A stretch of 64,000 bases of DNA from Betaproteobacteria bacterium (GCA_009927445.1 RFMZ01000201.1:1-64000); one strand, 5' to 3'. Counted from the first letter of the stretch, positions 8,592 to 17,574 are shown. Numbers and translations are program-made. Notes: generated by a model from the sequence alone, not told the origin.

Positions 8592-9530
8592 CTAATTTAA
8601 ATAATTGGGTATTAGCCACAAAATAAAAGACAAGGTAAATACTGAACCCAAAGTGGTTAAAAATATAGCCCGCGAAATCATCTCCGTGTCCCCCCGGTAA
8701 TATTGCGCCAACATTAAAGGTCCAGTGCCCGTTGGTAGGGCACTTAATAGGATTGCTGAATTCACCCAAAAAGTTGGTAATCCTAAAATTGGCCCAGCAA
8801 TCACCCAAGTGACAAAGGGTTGGACTATTAATTTCAAACTGACTAAAGTCACCATCCCATCAATCCGAACATGTGATTTTTTTACTAAAAACAAACCAAT
8901 CGATATCAAAGCGCAGGGACTAGCAGCCGCGCCCAATAATTCTAGACCCTGTCGCACAGGTGCATATAAATCCAACTCCGAATAAGACCAGGCAAATCCA
9001 GCAATGGGCGCAATCAGTAATGGGTTTTTTAATAAGGCCCTAACGATCGGTACGATGCTTTGCGACCAACTATTCGCTTTTTGCTGACCAAGCTCGATCC
9101 CTACAATCGAAATACTAAATAGTCCACTCACAACTAACAAAGTGGCCAAGATGGCTGGTCCTAAAGCTTCTTCACCTAAAGCTAACATACACAGCGGAAT
9201 ACCCATATAACCCGTATTACTATAAGAACTACTTAAACCCCAGAAATTTGCTCCTAAGTTGCTCCGCGAACTTCGCCAATGAAGGAGATACATCAATAAA
9301 TATATGAGTAGCGAGCCGCCCAAAAAGGCTACTAAAAATAAAGGTTGTTCGAGTATTTGCGCTTTATTTTTCGAAGTATAACTAAATAGCTGCGCAGGTA
9401 GTGCTAACCACAAAACAAAATAATTTAATTCGGTTGAAGCTGTATCTTTAAATAATCCAAATTTTCCAGTCAAGTACCCCAACAAGATAAGCGAAAAAAC
9501 AGGAAAAATAATACTAATGACAGAGTACAC
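8592..9530 (-). CDS. AEC-family (auxin efflux carrier-type) transporter
   Basis: Inner-membrane permease of 312 aa with about ten hydrophobic segments in the five-plus-five arrangement of the AEC/BASS fold. Recognisable blocks are FPVFSLILLGYLTGKFG at the N-terminus, LNYFVLWLALPAQLF, SSYSNTGYMGIPLCMLALGEE and AILLSALPTGTGPLMLAQYY. Members export or import small organic acids such as malate. The start is GTG 9530, no nearer ATG and only a weak ribosome site. It is followed on the same strand by the Cys-repeat protein gene, 49 bp on, and preceded by the hydrolase gene. Confidence 0.9.
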   Translation of the reverse strand: MYSVISIIFPVFSLILLGYLTGKFGLFKDTASTELNYFVLWLALPAQLFSYTSKNKAQILEQPLFLVAFLGGSLLIYLLMYLLHWRSSRSNLGANFWGLSSSYSNTGYMGIPLCMLALGEEALGPAILATLLVVSGLFSISIVGIELGQQKANSWSQSIVPIVRALLKNPLLIAPIAGFAWSYSELDLYAPVRQGLELLGAAASPCALISIGLFLVKKSHVRIDGMVTLVSLKLIVQPFVTWVIAGPILGLPTFWVNSAILLSALPTGTGPLMLAQYYRGDTEMISRAIFLTTLGSVFTLSFILWLIPNYLN

Positions 9531-9599
9531 GAGAATTTTTCAAAAAGGGATTAACTTATTCATCTGCATAGCGGTTTACAATCAATTACTCCTACTCTA

Positions 9600-10388
9600 T
9601 CACTTCAGAAGAAACTGCCTCAGAATTTGATTAAAGCCCTGTGGGTTTTGAAGATTAGCAATATGGGCCGCCCCAGGAACAGGCACATAAACTCCTTCAG
9701 GAATCTGGTTTGCAATTGTTTGCATGATTTCTGGTGGGCCACCAATACGGTCCTCTTGTCCACCCATCAACATAGTGGGCAACTGAATTTGACCTAACGC
9801 ATCAAAAAGATTTAACCCAAGAAAGGCATTCACCACGCCTAGATATCCTGCTTGACTAGTCCTGCGAATCATCAATCGAACCGCTTCTAATTGTTCAGGA
9901 TAACTCTTTTTAAAATCCTCAGAAAACCATCTCTGCGCAGTATTTTCGACAATCGCATCAATCCCACCCGCCTCTACGCTTACTAATAATTGGCGCCACA
10001 TGACAGCAAAATCCTCCACCATGATCGCCCGGCAACAACAAGGCACTAACTTGATAATTCGGCTGGGCTGATGAATTCCTAAATACAAACAAATCGACCC
10101 ACCTAAACCAAGACCCATTAAATGACTCTGCACAATTCCTAAAGCATCCCATAGCGCAATTAAATCTGCACCTAATAACTCGATCGAATAAGGACTTGGC
10201 GTACTAGCACTTTGCCCTTGCCCACGAAGGTCATATCGTAAAATATGAAAGTCATTTTGCAAAGCTGCTATTTGACCTTTCCACATGGTCGTATCATTCG
10301 TTATACCAGTAACCATTGTTAACCAAGGTTTATCAGGATTACCATCGATCTCATAAAAAACCTGTAAACCATTCACCTGTGCCAACAT
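9600..10388 (-). CDS. Alpha/beta hydrolase, catalytic Ser replaced by Gly
   Basis: Alpha/beta-hydrolase-fold protein of 262 aa resembling 3-oxoadipate enol-lactonases and PcaD-like esterases. RYDLRGQGQSASTP is the conserved strand-4 region. The Asp (GGQEDRIGGPPE) and His (VPGAAHIANLQNP) of the triad are present, but the nucleophile elbow reads HLMGLGLGGSI, so residue 94 (codon 10107-10109, GGT) is Gly where the family has Ser. The next Ser lies three residues later. The protein may be inactive, non-hydrolytic, or use another nucleophile. ATG 10388 is chosen because it starts the fold (MLAQVNGLQVFYE); a longer form from 10457 has no family match. Confidence 0.85.
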   Translation of the reverse strand: MLAQVNGLQVFYEIDGNPDKPWLTMVTGITNDTTMWKGQIAALQNDFHILRYDLRGQGQSASTPSPYSIELLGADLIALWDALGIVQSHLMGLGLGGSICLYLGIHQPSRIIKLVPCCCRAIMVEDFAVMWRQLLVSVEAGGIDAIVENTAQRWFSEDFKKSYPEQLEAVRLMIRRTSQAGYLGVVNAFLGLNLFDALGQIQLPTMLMGGQEDRIGGPPEIMQTIANQIPEGVYVPVPGAAHIANLQNPQGFNQILRQFLLK

Positions 10389-10500
10389 ACAATTCCTCTG
10401 CAATATTGAATAAACATTCAATTTACTACAAAATGAATATGGATCCATTCTGATCAACTACTTGATCGAAAAGATATCAAAGAACTTCGAAAGCCCACGT

Positions 10501-10728
10501 ATGCGTCCTGCACTTACCTTTAAAAAACTATTGATGAGCAAATGGACAGCCGTCATACCCCAACACAAAGAAAAACACTTTATCGTGATTCAAGTATATG
10601 ATCCGAATGGTCAGTCCCCGCTGCCTGAGGGGCATATTGAAATAGAATCTGTGTATAGCAAACGAACTCAAACAATGCACTGGACTGAACTCAAAAATAC
10701 CGCTGCCTGGCTAAAGGGCTGGAATTAA
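10501..10728 (+). CDS. Trp-rich conserved protein (TIGR02450/DUF2389)
   Basis: Small cytoplasmic protein of 75 aa. FKKLLMSKWTAVIPQHKEKHF and the closing WTELKNTAAWLKGWN match the Trp-rich TIGR02450 family, whose members share KLLxSKWTAVxPxxKEKHF, a basic TxR segment and a C-terminal W..L.....W..GW. Its function is unknown. ATG 10501 fits family length; a TTG at 10462 would add 13 residues. Divergent from the hydrolase gene. Confidence 0.8.
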   Translation: MRPALTFKKLLMSKWTAVIPQHKEKHFIVIQVYDPNGQSPLPEGHIEIESVYSKRTQTMHWTELKNTAAWLKGWN

Positions 10729-10947
10729 AATAAATCGGCCTAGACCGACTAATTGACAAAATCTAGTTGCCGTATCAACCCGTATAGGTCTTCTTGAGCA
10801 ATTTTTTGTGAGTATGCTGCATGATTATTAATTCTTGATTCATACCACAAAATACTGCCCCAAATAGTCCCTTAAGTAATTTCTATGAGCCCAAGAGCAT
10901 TGTGATTAGTACAAACCCTGTATGCTGTGCGACCTAAATATACTATG

Positions 10948-10975
10948 ATTCAACTAATATAACTAATTCAACTAA
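10948..10975 (+). repeat. Direct repeat ATTCAACTAA x2 before the TRAP binding-protein gene
   Basis: Two exact copies of a 10-bp word at 10948-10957 and 10966-10975, 18 bp apart, ending 15 bp before the start codon at 10991. The position could suit a regulator or a leader structure, but nothing proves function. Confidence 0.35.
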
Positions 10976-10990
10976 ACATGAGGATTGATC

Positions 10991-12079
10991 ATGAGTCGAC
11001 GTGCGTTTTTATCCAAGAGTGGTGCTTTTGTCATTGGTGGGAGTACTGCTGTTTTAGCCCCTGCGGCTCTTGCACAAACCGAAAATGTTCGTTGGCGCTG
11101 CGCTTCTAGCTTTCCTAAAAGTGTTGATACCCTTTTTGGTACAGCAGAGTTGATTACCCGTCGCGTAGCACAAATTACTGCAGGAAAATTCCAAATTAGT
11201 ATGCATGCTGCTGGCGAAATTGTACCGCCCTTACAGGTTCTTGATGCCGTTGAAAAAGGGACGATTGAATGTAACCATACAGCGCCTTACTACTTTATTG
11301 GTAAAGATCCAGCTTGGGCATTTGGAACTTGTATTCCATTTGGCCTGAATAGCCGTCAACATAATGCTTGGTGGATTCATGGCGATGGCGAAAAAGTGTT
11401 TAATGAGTTCTCCCGCCAATTTGGAGTTGTTAATCTCCTAGCTGGTAATACTGGTGCTCAAATGGCAGGTTGGTTTAAAAAGGAAATTAAAACCTTGGCA
11501 GATCTGAAAGGTCTAAAGTTCAGAACTGGTGGCATGGGGGGCCAAGTTCTTACCAAACTAGGTGTGGTAACCCAGCAACTCCCCGCTGGGGAAATCTACT
11601 CCGCTCTTGAAAAAGGCACCATCGACGCGGCGGAATTTACAGTACCCCATGATGATGAAAAATTAGGCCTTAATAAAATTGCTAAGTATTACTACTATCC
11701 TGGTTGGAATGAGGGCGGTGCTGCTCTCGCTTTTCAGGTAAACGCGAAAGCCTGGGACGCACTACCAGAGGAGTATCGCTTTGCACTGCAGTCGGCTTGT
11801 GCTGAGGCCAACACATGGATGCAAGCCAAGTATGACGCGCTCAATCCGATCGCACTCAAACGCTTAATTCAAGGAGGAGCGCAATTACGCGCCTATCCAC
11901 CCGCAGTGATGGACGCATGCTATAAAGCAACCCAAGAGCTGATTAATGAAACCAATATGAAAAGTGCTTCGTTTAAAAAGATCTACACCCACATGAGTAC
12001 TTTCCAAAGAGATCAACAAGCATGGTTTAGAGTGGCTGAAGCAAGTTTTGATAACTTCATGTATAAACAAAAATTATAA
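10991..12079 (+). CDS. TRAP transporter substrate-binding protein (DctP family), Tat-exported
   Basis: Periplasmic TRAP-type solute receptor, 362 aa. The twin-arginine leader is SRRAFLSKSGAFVIGG with a cleavage site near ALAQT. DctP features follow: FPKSVDTLFGTAELITRRVAQ, the central FRTGGMGGQVLTKLG with the conserved Arg that salt-bridges the ligand carboxylate, and QLPAGEIYSALEKGTIDAAE. This subset usually carries 2-oxoacids or other monocarboxylates. ATG 10991 is used; a TTG at 10985 is in frame. The two membrane subunits lie just downstream on the opposite strand. Confidence 0.93.
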   Translation: MSRRAFLSKSGAFVIGGSTAVLAPAALAQTENVRWRCASSFPKSVDTLFGTAELITRRVAQITAGKFQISMHAAGEIVPPLQVLDAVEKGTIECNHTAPYYFIGKDPAWAFGTCIPFGLNSRQHNAWWIHGDGEKVFNEFSRQFGVVNLLAGNTGAQMAGWFKKEIKTLADLKGLKFRTGGMGGQVLTKLGVVTQQLPAGEIYSALEKGTIDAAEFTVPHDDEKLGLNKIAKYYYYPGWNEGGAALAFQVNAKAWDALPEEYRFALQSACAEANTWMQAKYDALNPIALKRLIQGGAQLRAYPPAVMDACYKATQELINETNMKSASFKKIYTHMSTFQRDQQAWFRVAEASFDNFMYKQKL

Positions 12080-12089
12080 TTAACCCTTT

Positions 12090-13535
12090 TTATTTTTTCT
12101 TAAAATAGTCTGCTGGATCATCAACTGGTCTTTGCAGGCTAGCATCAGACTCATTCAAACTAGGATCAAGTAATATCTCAATATTTTGCAAGTCAGAAGT
12201 AACCGGTTTATCCAAAAGACCGGTTACCATCTCTGGGAAAAATATTAATAATAAAACTAATAGTAATTGCAACCCCACCCATGGCAGCGCACCTAAATAA
12301 ATATCAGAACTCAAAATCGATTTCGGAGCAATCCCCCGCAAATAAAATAGTGCAAAACCAAATGGTGGATGCATAAACGAAGTTTGCATATTGACGCAAA
12401 TCAGCACCCCAAACCAAATCAAGTCGATTCCTAAAGTAGTGGCTATCGGAGCTAGAAGAGGAATCACGATAAAGGCAATTTCAAAAAAATCTAAGAAAAA
12501 TGCCAGTATAAAAATAATGATATTGACTGCAATTAGAAAGGATACTGGATCGTCTGCACCAGCTACTCGGAATAAATGCTCGACCCATACGCCACCATCT
12601 ACCCCCTGAAATACTAAAGTAAATACGCTAGCGCCAATTAAGATAAAAATCACCATGACGGTCACCCGCATCGTAGCGTCCATTCCTTGCCATAGCATGA
12701 TCCAACTAAAGCGCCTTTGCGACAGTGCTAGTCCAATAGCCCCAGCAACACCCATCGCACCAGCCTCGGTTGGGGTTGCTAGGCCCATAAAAATAGTCCC
12801 TAAAACAATAAAAATGAGGCCCAGAGAGGGCAATACTCCACGCATCATTTTTTTTACAAGTGGCCAACCCATCGCAGTCCTTAACTCTTTGGGTTGGGGT
12901 GGCATTAACTTGGGATTAAACCAAGAAAGCAACATAATAAAAGTAATAAAAATAAGAATCTGTGCAATCGATGGTCCAATTGCTCCGAGATACATATCCC
13001 CTACAGACTTACCTAATTGATCAGCTAAAACTATTAAGACTAATGATGGTGGAATAACCTGTGTAATTGTTCCAGAGGCGGCGATCACGCCAGTAGCTAA
13101 ACGCGGGTTATATCCATACCGGATCATGACTGGTAAAGCAATTACCCCCATAGCGATTACCGAGGCAGCAACTGTCCCAGTAATAGCTCCTAAAATTGCA
13201 CCAACAATGATGACGGCATATGCTAAGCCACCAGATAAGCCCCCAAAGAGTTGTGCAAAGCCCTCTAACAAATCCTCCGCCAAACCACTCCGCTCTAATA
13301 TGGCACCCATGAGTGTAAAAAATGGTATCGACAGTAATAACTCATTACTAATAATCCCAAATACGCGGTATGGCAAGTTCGCCATAAACTGCGGCGGGAA
13401 AAAATCAAATTGAATGGCTATCAAACCACACGATAAACCTAAAGCCGCTAAAGAAAATGCGACCGGTAGTCCTAGTAATAAAAAAATAACTAAAGCAATA
13501 AACATCGCAGGAGCCATCAACTCAACTGGACTCAT
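12090..13535 (-). CDS. TRAP transporter large permease subunit (DctM family)
   Basis: Inner-membrane sodium-coupled permease, 481 aa, about twelve to thirteen membrane segments. Typical blocks include LLLGLPVAFSLAALG, LLSIPFFTLMGAILERSGLA, LFGGLSGGLAYAVIIVGAI, ASGTITQVIPPSLVLIVLAD, LATPTEAGAMGVAGA and MQTSFMHPPFGFALFYLRG. A hydrophilic tail of about 45 residues after the last helix is longer than usual. It starts 2 bp after the small subunit stop. Its 3' end meets that of the binding-protein gene, leaving 10 bp between the stops. Confidence 0.94.
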   Translation of the reverse strand: MSPVELMAPAMFIALVIFLLLGLPVAFSLAALGLSCGLIAIQFDFFPPQFMANLPYRVFGIISNELLLSIPFFTLMGAILERSGLAEDLLEGFAQLFGGLSGGLAYAVIIVGAILGAITGTVAASVIAMGVIALPVMIRYGYNPRLATGVIAASGTITQVIPPSLVLIVLADQLGKSVGDMYLGAIGPSIAQILIFITFIMLLSWFNPKLMPPQPKELRTAMGWPLVKKMMRGVLPSLGLIFIVLGTIFMGLATPTEAGAMGVAGAIGLALSQRRFSWIMLWQGMDATMRVTVMVIFILIGASVFTLVFQGVDGGVWVEHLFRVAGADDPVSFLIAVNIIIFILAFFLDFFEIAFIVIPLLAPIATTLGIDLIWFGVLICVNMQTSFMHPPFGFALFYLRGIAPKSILSSDIYLGALPWVGLQLLLVLLLIFFPEMVTGLLDKPVTSDLQNIEILLDPSLNESDASLQRPVDDPADYFKKK

Positions 13536-13537
13536 GA

Positions 13538-14077
13538 CTATTGCTCCATCCGCTCATAATGGGTATTGATGACAAACTCGCCCCGCAAGGCAGCAATCCT
13601 CTTCACAATCTCAGCAAAACCTTGCAATATCAGCAAAGAAAAACCAATTGGAATGAGGATTTTGACTGGCCAACGAAATAATCCTCCAGCATTCGCAGAT
13701 ATTTCTTGTAAATACCAAGCCTCCATAAACCACGGCCAAGAATAAACCGTCATGGCCACGCTAAAAGGAATAACAAAAATACTAAGGCCAAAGAGGTCAA
13801 GCCAAAGCTTTTGCCGAGCAGAAAGCTTTAAATAGAATAAATCAACCCGGATATGGCCATTGGTATTGAGCAAATGTGCCCCGCCCAGCATCACAATGCC
13901 GCCAAACATATACCATTGCAACTCTAACCAAGCATTCGAACTCAAGTCAAACGCATAACGGGAAAAAGCATTTAAAACAGACACTAAAGCACAAATGAGT
14001 ACTAAACTAATAGCTAATTTGGCAGCTTGTAAACTTAACCAGTCTATCCAGCGTGTGATTCTTATTAAATAACTCAT
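13538..14077 (-). CDS. TRAP transporter small permease subunit (DctQ family)
   Basis: Four-helix membrane subunit of 179 aa. LVLICALVSVLNAFSRYAFD is the first helix with the conserved N-x-x-x-R-Y, ELQWYMFGGIVMLGGAHLL the second, and NGHIRVDLF the family signature after it; two more helices follow (IFVIPFSVAMTVYSWPW and PIGFSLLILQGFAEI). It partners the DctM subunit directly downstream. Confidence 0.92.
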   Translation of the reverse strand: MSYLIRITRWIDWLSLQAAKLAISLVLICALVSVLNAFSRYAFDLSSNAWLELQWYMFGGIVMLGGAHLLNTNGHIRVDLFYLKLSARQKLWLDLFGLSIFVIPFSVAMTVYSWPWFMEAWYLQEISANAGGLFRWPVKILIPIGFSLLILQGFAEIVKRIAALRGEFVINTHYERMEQ

Positions 14078-14116
14078 CTATTTCCTACCCGATAAATACC
14101 CATGAACACATTGCAT

Positions 14117-14212
14117 AACCCAATGGAACAAAGACTGTGCAGCCTGTATAAGTGCATGCCCTACACAAGTGCAATTGGGTTGAATAGTCAATCTCTTAAT
14201 AGTCAATCTCTG
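14117..14212 (+). repeat. Tandem 15-bp duplication and flanking inverted repeat
   Basis: AATAGTCAATCTCT occurs twice in tandem with period 15 at 14183-14212. Just before it lie AACCCAAT (14117-14124) and its complement ATTGGGTT (14174-14181), 49 bp apart. All of this sits between the divergent DctQ and SDR genes, where promoters for both are expected. Confidence 0.35.
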
Positions 14213-14318
14213 AAGGCTGATTCAAGTTTAACCTTGAAACCGCCCCATATAAACTAAATAACTCTGTTTTAAAAACCTCAACTCTGACACCCAAATATTC
14301 TAGCCTTTAAAATCATCC

Positions 14319-15143
14319 ATGAATATATTCATTACAGGTTGTACATCCGGCATCGGAAAAGAAACAGTTCTAGCTCTTGCAAAAGAAAATCATCAGTTTT
14401 TCTTAGCCAATCGCTCAGCAGAAAAAACGGCCGAACTGATCAAAACAATGCAATCTATCAACCCCCAAGTGCAAGCTCATGCAATCATTGTTGAACTGAG
14501 TAGTCTGCTATCTGTTAAAAAAGCTGCTTTAGATTTCCTTCAACGCCATCAAACACTGGATATATTAATCAATAACGCTGGGGTTTACGGCCAAAAAGGG
14601 TTAACTCAAGACGGCTATGAAATGGCGTTTGGAACGAATTTTTTAGCGCATTTTTTTCTGACGCATCTCTTGCAACCAGCCCTATCTCTGGCAAATAATC
14701 CACGAATCATCAATGTAGCTAGCGATGCCCACTGGTCTGCACAATTTACGAGTTGGGATCAATTACGCAGAAAGACAAAATCATTAACGGCTTTTGATGA
14801 ATATGGCTTTTCTAAACTGGCGAATATTTGGCATACGAACGAAATCACAACCCAAGCCCAATATCAAGGGATACAAGCCTATAGCCTCCATCCTGGTGTG
14901 GTTAAAACGGGGATCTGGCGACATATCCCAAAGCCACTTAACTATTTTGGCGCAATGCCCTTTTTAAAAACCCCACAAGAAGGCGCAAAAACCACCTTAT
15001 TTTGCATAAAAACAAATGGCCAATTTCCCAATGGCCAATATTTTTCGGATTGTCGACCCGCCCAAACTTCTGCCTTAGCCCAGAATCTACAATTGCAAAA
15101 AGAACTGTGGAACTATAGTCTACAAGCAATCCAATCTATCTGA
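14319..15143 (+). CDS. Short-chain dehydrogenase/reductase (retinol dehydrogenase-like)
   Basis: NAD(P)-dependent oxidoreductase of 274 aa, cytoplasmic. The cofactor motif TGCTSGIG is at residues 7-14, NNAG near 89, catalytic Ser in NVASDAH and YGFSK gives the Tyr and Lys. After the active site, LHPGVVKTGIW is the usual flap. NRS after the second strand suggests NADPH binding, as in retinol dehydrogenase-like SDRs. Single gene, divergent from the TRAP genes. Substrate unknown. Confidence 0.9.
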   Translation: MNIFITGCTSGIGKETVLALAKENHQFFLANRSAEKTAELIKTMQSINPQVQAHAIIVELSSLLSVKKAALDFLQRHQTLDILINNAGVYGQKGLTQDGYEMAFGTNFLAHFFLTHLLQPALSLANNPRIINVASDAHWSAQFTSWDQLRRKTKSLTAFDEYGFSKLANIWHTNEITTQAQYQGIQAYSLHPGVVKTGIWRHIPKPLNYFGAMPFLKTPQEGAKTTLFCIKTNGQFPNGQYFSDCRPAQTSALAQNLQLQKELWNYSLQAIQSI

Positions 15144-15295
15144 CTACTTTGAATAGCCAGAACTTCTTCAATCGAGCCATCACTAATAGGTTCATTGAGC
15201 CAAGACTTAAAAGAAGATCAAGGTCTGAGTAATTTCTATATACTAGTTTGTCTGAATGATTCTCAACACAATGTAGCTAAGCAAGGAAAAACAGC

Positions 15296-15955
15296 ATGTT
15301 TAATGGTATAGAAATTTTTGATCGGGTGCCACCATTCTTAGATGGTATTAAAGCTCTAGCGAATCTTCCCACATCAATTGTCGGTGATGTAACTGGACGC
15401 ATTATTGGTACAGTTGGATTGTATCCAGTCAATAAATCCCCAGTAAGTGCCTGCGGTAATGCTGTCACTGTGAAAGCGCGCGCTGGTGATAATTTATTAA
15501 TTCATCGCGCCCTCAGAATGCTGGAGCCAGGGGACTTTTTGGTAGTAGACGGTGATGGGGATATTACGCGAGCACTTTTTGGGGAAATCATGATGAGCGT
15601 TGCCCAAGTTAAAGGTGCTGTTGGGGCTGTCTTTGACGGCGCTATTCGTGATGTCAATGCTTTTGAAGAAAAGAATTTTCCTTGTTGGGCAAGAGGTGTT
15701 AATTTAAGAGGCCCCTATAAAGATGGTCCTGGTGCGATCAATGTCCCCGTTTCGATTGGCGGTTTAGTGATTTATCCAGGAGATATTGTTCTTGGAGACT
15801 CTGACGGTATCGTTGCCTTCTCACCCAAAGTTGCTCTGGAAGTAGCAAAGCTAGGTCAGCAAAAACTGACCCATGAAACCGCTACACTTAAAGCAATTAA
15901 TAACGGGACCTATGACGATTCTTGGATTGATGAAGCCTTAGCAAAGAAATCCTAG
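15296..15955 (+). CDS. RraA-family protein (4-hydroxy-4-methyl-2-oxoglutarate aldolase-like)
   Basis: RraA/HMG-aldolase fold, 219 aa. Key blocks: ALANLPTSIVGDVTGRI, GNAVTVKARAGDNLLIHRAL, GDFLVVDGDGDITRALFGE, GAVGAVFDGAIRDV and PGDIVLGDSDGIVAF. The G-E-x(…)-R-D arrangement (GEIMMSVAQ to IRDV) is that of class II pyruvate aldolases such as LigK and ProA, which cleave 4-carboxy-4-hydroxy-2-oxoadipate, rather than of RNase-inhibiting RraA. Ribosome site AAGGAAAA lies upstream of ATG 15296. The LigI-like hydrolase at 19281 could feed such an enzyme, but the two are not in one operon. Confidence 0.85.
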   Translation: MFNGIEIFDRVPPFLDGIKALANLPTSIVGDVTGRIIGTVGLYPVNKSPVSACGNAVTVKARAGDNLLIHRALRMLEPGDFLVVDGDGDITRALFGEIMMSVAQVKGAVGAVFDGAIRDVNAFEEKNFPCWARGVNLRGPYKDGPGAINVPVSIGGLVIYPGDIVLGDSDGIVAFSPKVALEVAKLGQQKLTHETATLKAINNGTYDDSWIDEALAKKS

Positions 15956-15999
15956 TACTTGATAAGAGGTATTACTGATGAAGACCTTAAGTTTGCAAC

Positions 16000-16410
16000 T
16001 CACTTCAGGTCCTCGTAATTGCCTTTATAAGGAATCACGTGGCGCACGCCACCTTTCGGATAAGGCGCGTCACCCTGTCTTCTAGGAATCAAATGAACAT
16101 GGCAGTGCCAAACCGATTGACCAGCCACCTTTCCGCAATTCATCCCAATGTTGTAGCCAGCAATCGTTACATCTTGCTCACTTAATAATTTTTTCTGGGA
16201 ATGCAATAACAAATGAATAGCGCTCACCTCAGCTGTATTTAATCCAAAATAATCGAGTACATGGCGCTTTGGAATCAATAAGGTGTGGGACTGTGTCACC
16301 GGAAATCCATCTCGAACCACAAAAGCTAAGTCGTTTTCTTCTACGATTCTAGCTCTGTCAATTTCAAGAACATCACAAAATAGACAATTTTCTTGCTTGG
16401 CTTGGCTCAT
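16000..16410 (-). CDS. HIT-family nucleotide hydrolase/transferase
   Basis: Histidine-triad protein of 136 aa. CLFCDV near the N-terminus is the usual CxxC-like start, HTLLIPKRHV the central block and WHCHVHLIPRR the HxHxHxx active-site triad, here HCHVHLI. It should hydrolyse nucleotide phosphoramidates or dinucleoside polyphosphates. ATG 16410 fits; the longer TTG start at 16416 adds two residues. Convergent with the RraA-like gene. Confidence 0.9.
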   Translation of the reverse strand: MSQAKQENCLFCDVLEIDRARIVEENDLAFVVRDGFPVTQSHTLLIPKRHVLDYFGLNTAEVSAIHLLLHSQKKLLSEQDVTIAGYNIGMNCGKVAGQSVWHCHVHLIPRRQGDAPYPKGGVRHVIPYKGNYEDLK

Positions 16411-16465
16411 GATCAATAAAAATTAGTTCAGTTAAAAGATTCTTAGTTTAAACGACACAGCTTTT

Positions 16466-16512
16466 TTAGAAATTAGTGCCCTTCTAAAAATGCCTGTTAG
16501 AATAATTTCTAA
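16466..16512 (+). promoter_or_regulatory. Nested inverted repeats TTAGAA/TTCTAA between divergent genes
   Basis: The outer arms TTAGAAATTA (16466-16475) and TAATTTCTAA (16503-16512) are perfect 10-bp complements; inside them TTCTAA (16482-16487) and TTAGAA (16497-16502) form a second inverted pair. The element lies between the HIT gene and the TctC gene starting at 16594, so it may be an operator or a folded leader. No regulator gene is nearby. Confidence 0.4.
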
Positions 16513-16593
16513 GCCATTAAATTGTATTTTGCCAGCAAACTACAATCCAATAATCTCTAATAAATGCCCAATAATCTCAAGGGAATACGAACT

Positions 16594-17574
16594 ATGTACC
16601 ACTGGATTTATAAAATTAGTAGCCTAATCATCTGCTGCACTTTAGGATTTTTAACCAGTGTCCAGGCTCAGTCCAACTGGCCATCTAAACCAGTTCGTAT
16701 TATTGTCCCCTTTGCCCCTGGTGGTAATGTGGACGTGACAGCTCGTGTTGTCGGCGCGGCCATGAGTAAATTATCAAATCAAACCTTTATTGTTGAAAAT
16801 CGCGCTGGTGCGAGTGGCAAAATCGGTGCCGAAGCAGCTATCAAATCCCCTGCTGACGGGTACACCTTGCTCATGGGTTCAAATAGCTCCCTAAGCGTGG
16901 CTCCAAATCTCTTTAAAGACTGGCCTTACGACCCAGTAGGCGGCATATCACCAGCAAGCTACCTAGCTGCGGTGCCATTTGTTTTAGTTGTTCGCCCTGG
17001 ACTTGGGGCTAAAAACCTTGCCGAAGTCATCGCCGTAGCCCGCCAAAAACCAAATGGCTTAAGTATGGCGTCCGCTGGTAACGGTAGTTCTAATCATCTA
17101 GTCGGTGAATATTTTCAAGCGATGACTGGTGTCCAGTTTCTGCACGTACCCTATAAGGGCGCTGGCCCAGCATTGCAAGACGTCGTCGCCGGTCGTGTCG
17201 ATCTACTATTTGATCAAGTCAGCTCCTCATCTGCCTTCATCGAACAAGGCCGGGTTACGCCAATAGCAGTCTCTTCAGCAGAGCGCTGGAAATCCCTTCC
17301 ACAAACTCCAAGCTTCGTAGAGGCTGGGATTAGTAATTTTGTAATTAACAACTTTACCGGCCTGGTTGCACCTAAAGGTACTCCAAACGATGTGATCCTA
17401 GCAATTCAGGCGCTTGCCTCGCAAGCCCTGCAAGATGAGGCGGTTAAAAAAAGCTTTGCCACGATGGGAGTTCAAGCCATTGGGGCTGGTCCAACACAAT
17501 TTAGTCAAGTGATACGCGAGGATCTACAACGCTGGGCCTTGGTTATTCGTGAAAAAAATATCTCTCTTGATTAA
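16594..17574 (+). CDS. Bug/TctC-family substrate-binding protein
   Basis: Periplasmic binding protein of 326 aa with leader ISSLIICCTLGFLTSVQAQS. Blocks: VRIIVPFAPGGNVDVTARVV, VENRAGASGKIGAEAAI, ADGYTLLMGSNSSL, LHVPYKGAGPALQDVVAGRVDLLFDQ. ATG 16594 with AAGGGAA 10 nt upstream is preferred to ATG 16564. The racemase-family gene follows directly, so an arylmalonate, maleate or hydantoin-type acid is a possible ligand. Confidence 0.93.
   Translation: MYHWIYKISSLIICCTLGFLTSVQAQSNWPSKPVRIIVPFAPGGNVDVTARVVGAAMSKLSNQTFIVENRAGASGKIGAEAAIKSPADGYTLLMGSNSSLSVAPNLFKDWPYDPVGGISPASYLAAVPFVLVVRPGLGAKNLAEVIAVARQKPNGLSMASAGNGSSNHLVGEYFQAMTGVQFLHVPYKGAGPALQDVVAGRVDLLFDQVSSSSAFIEQGRVTPIAVSSAERWKSLPQTPSFVEAGISNFVINNFTGLVAPKGTPNDVILAIQALASQALQDEAVKKSFATMGVQAIGAGPTQFSQVIREDLQRWALVIREKNISLD

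Noticed and set aside
8539-8808. Minus-strand frame of 89 codons
   Set aside because: Overlaps the 3' part of the AEC transporter gene in another frame.
12655-13020. Plus-strand frame of 121 codons
   Set aside because: Lies entirely antisense to the DctM gene and has no domain-like pattern.
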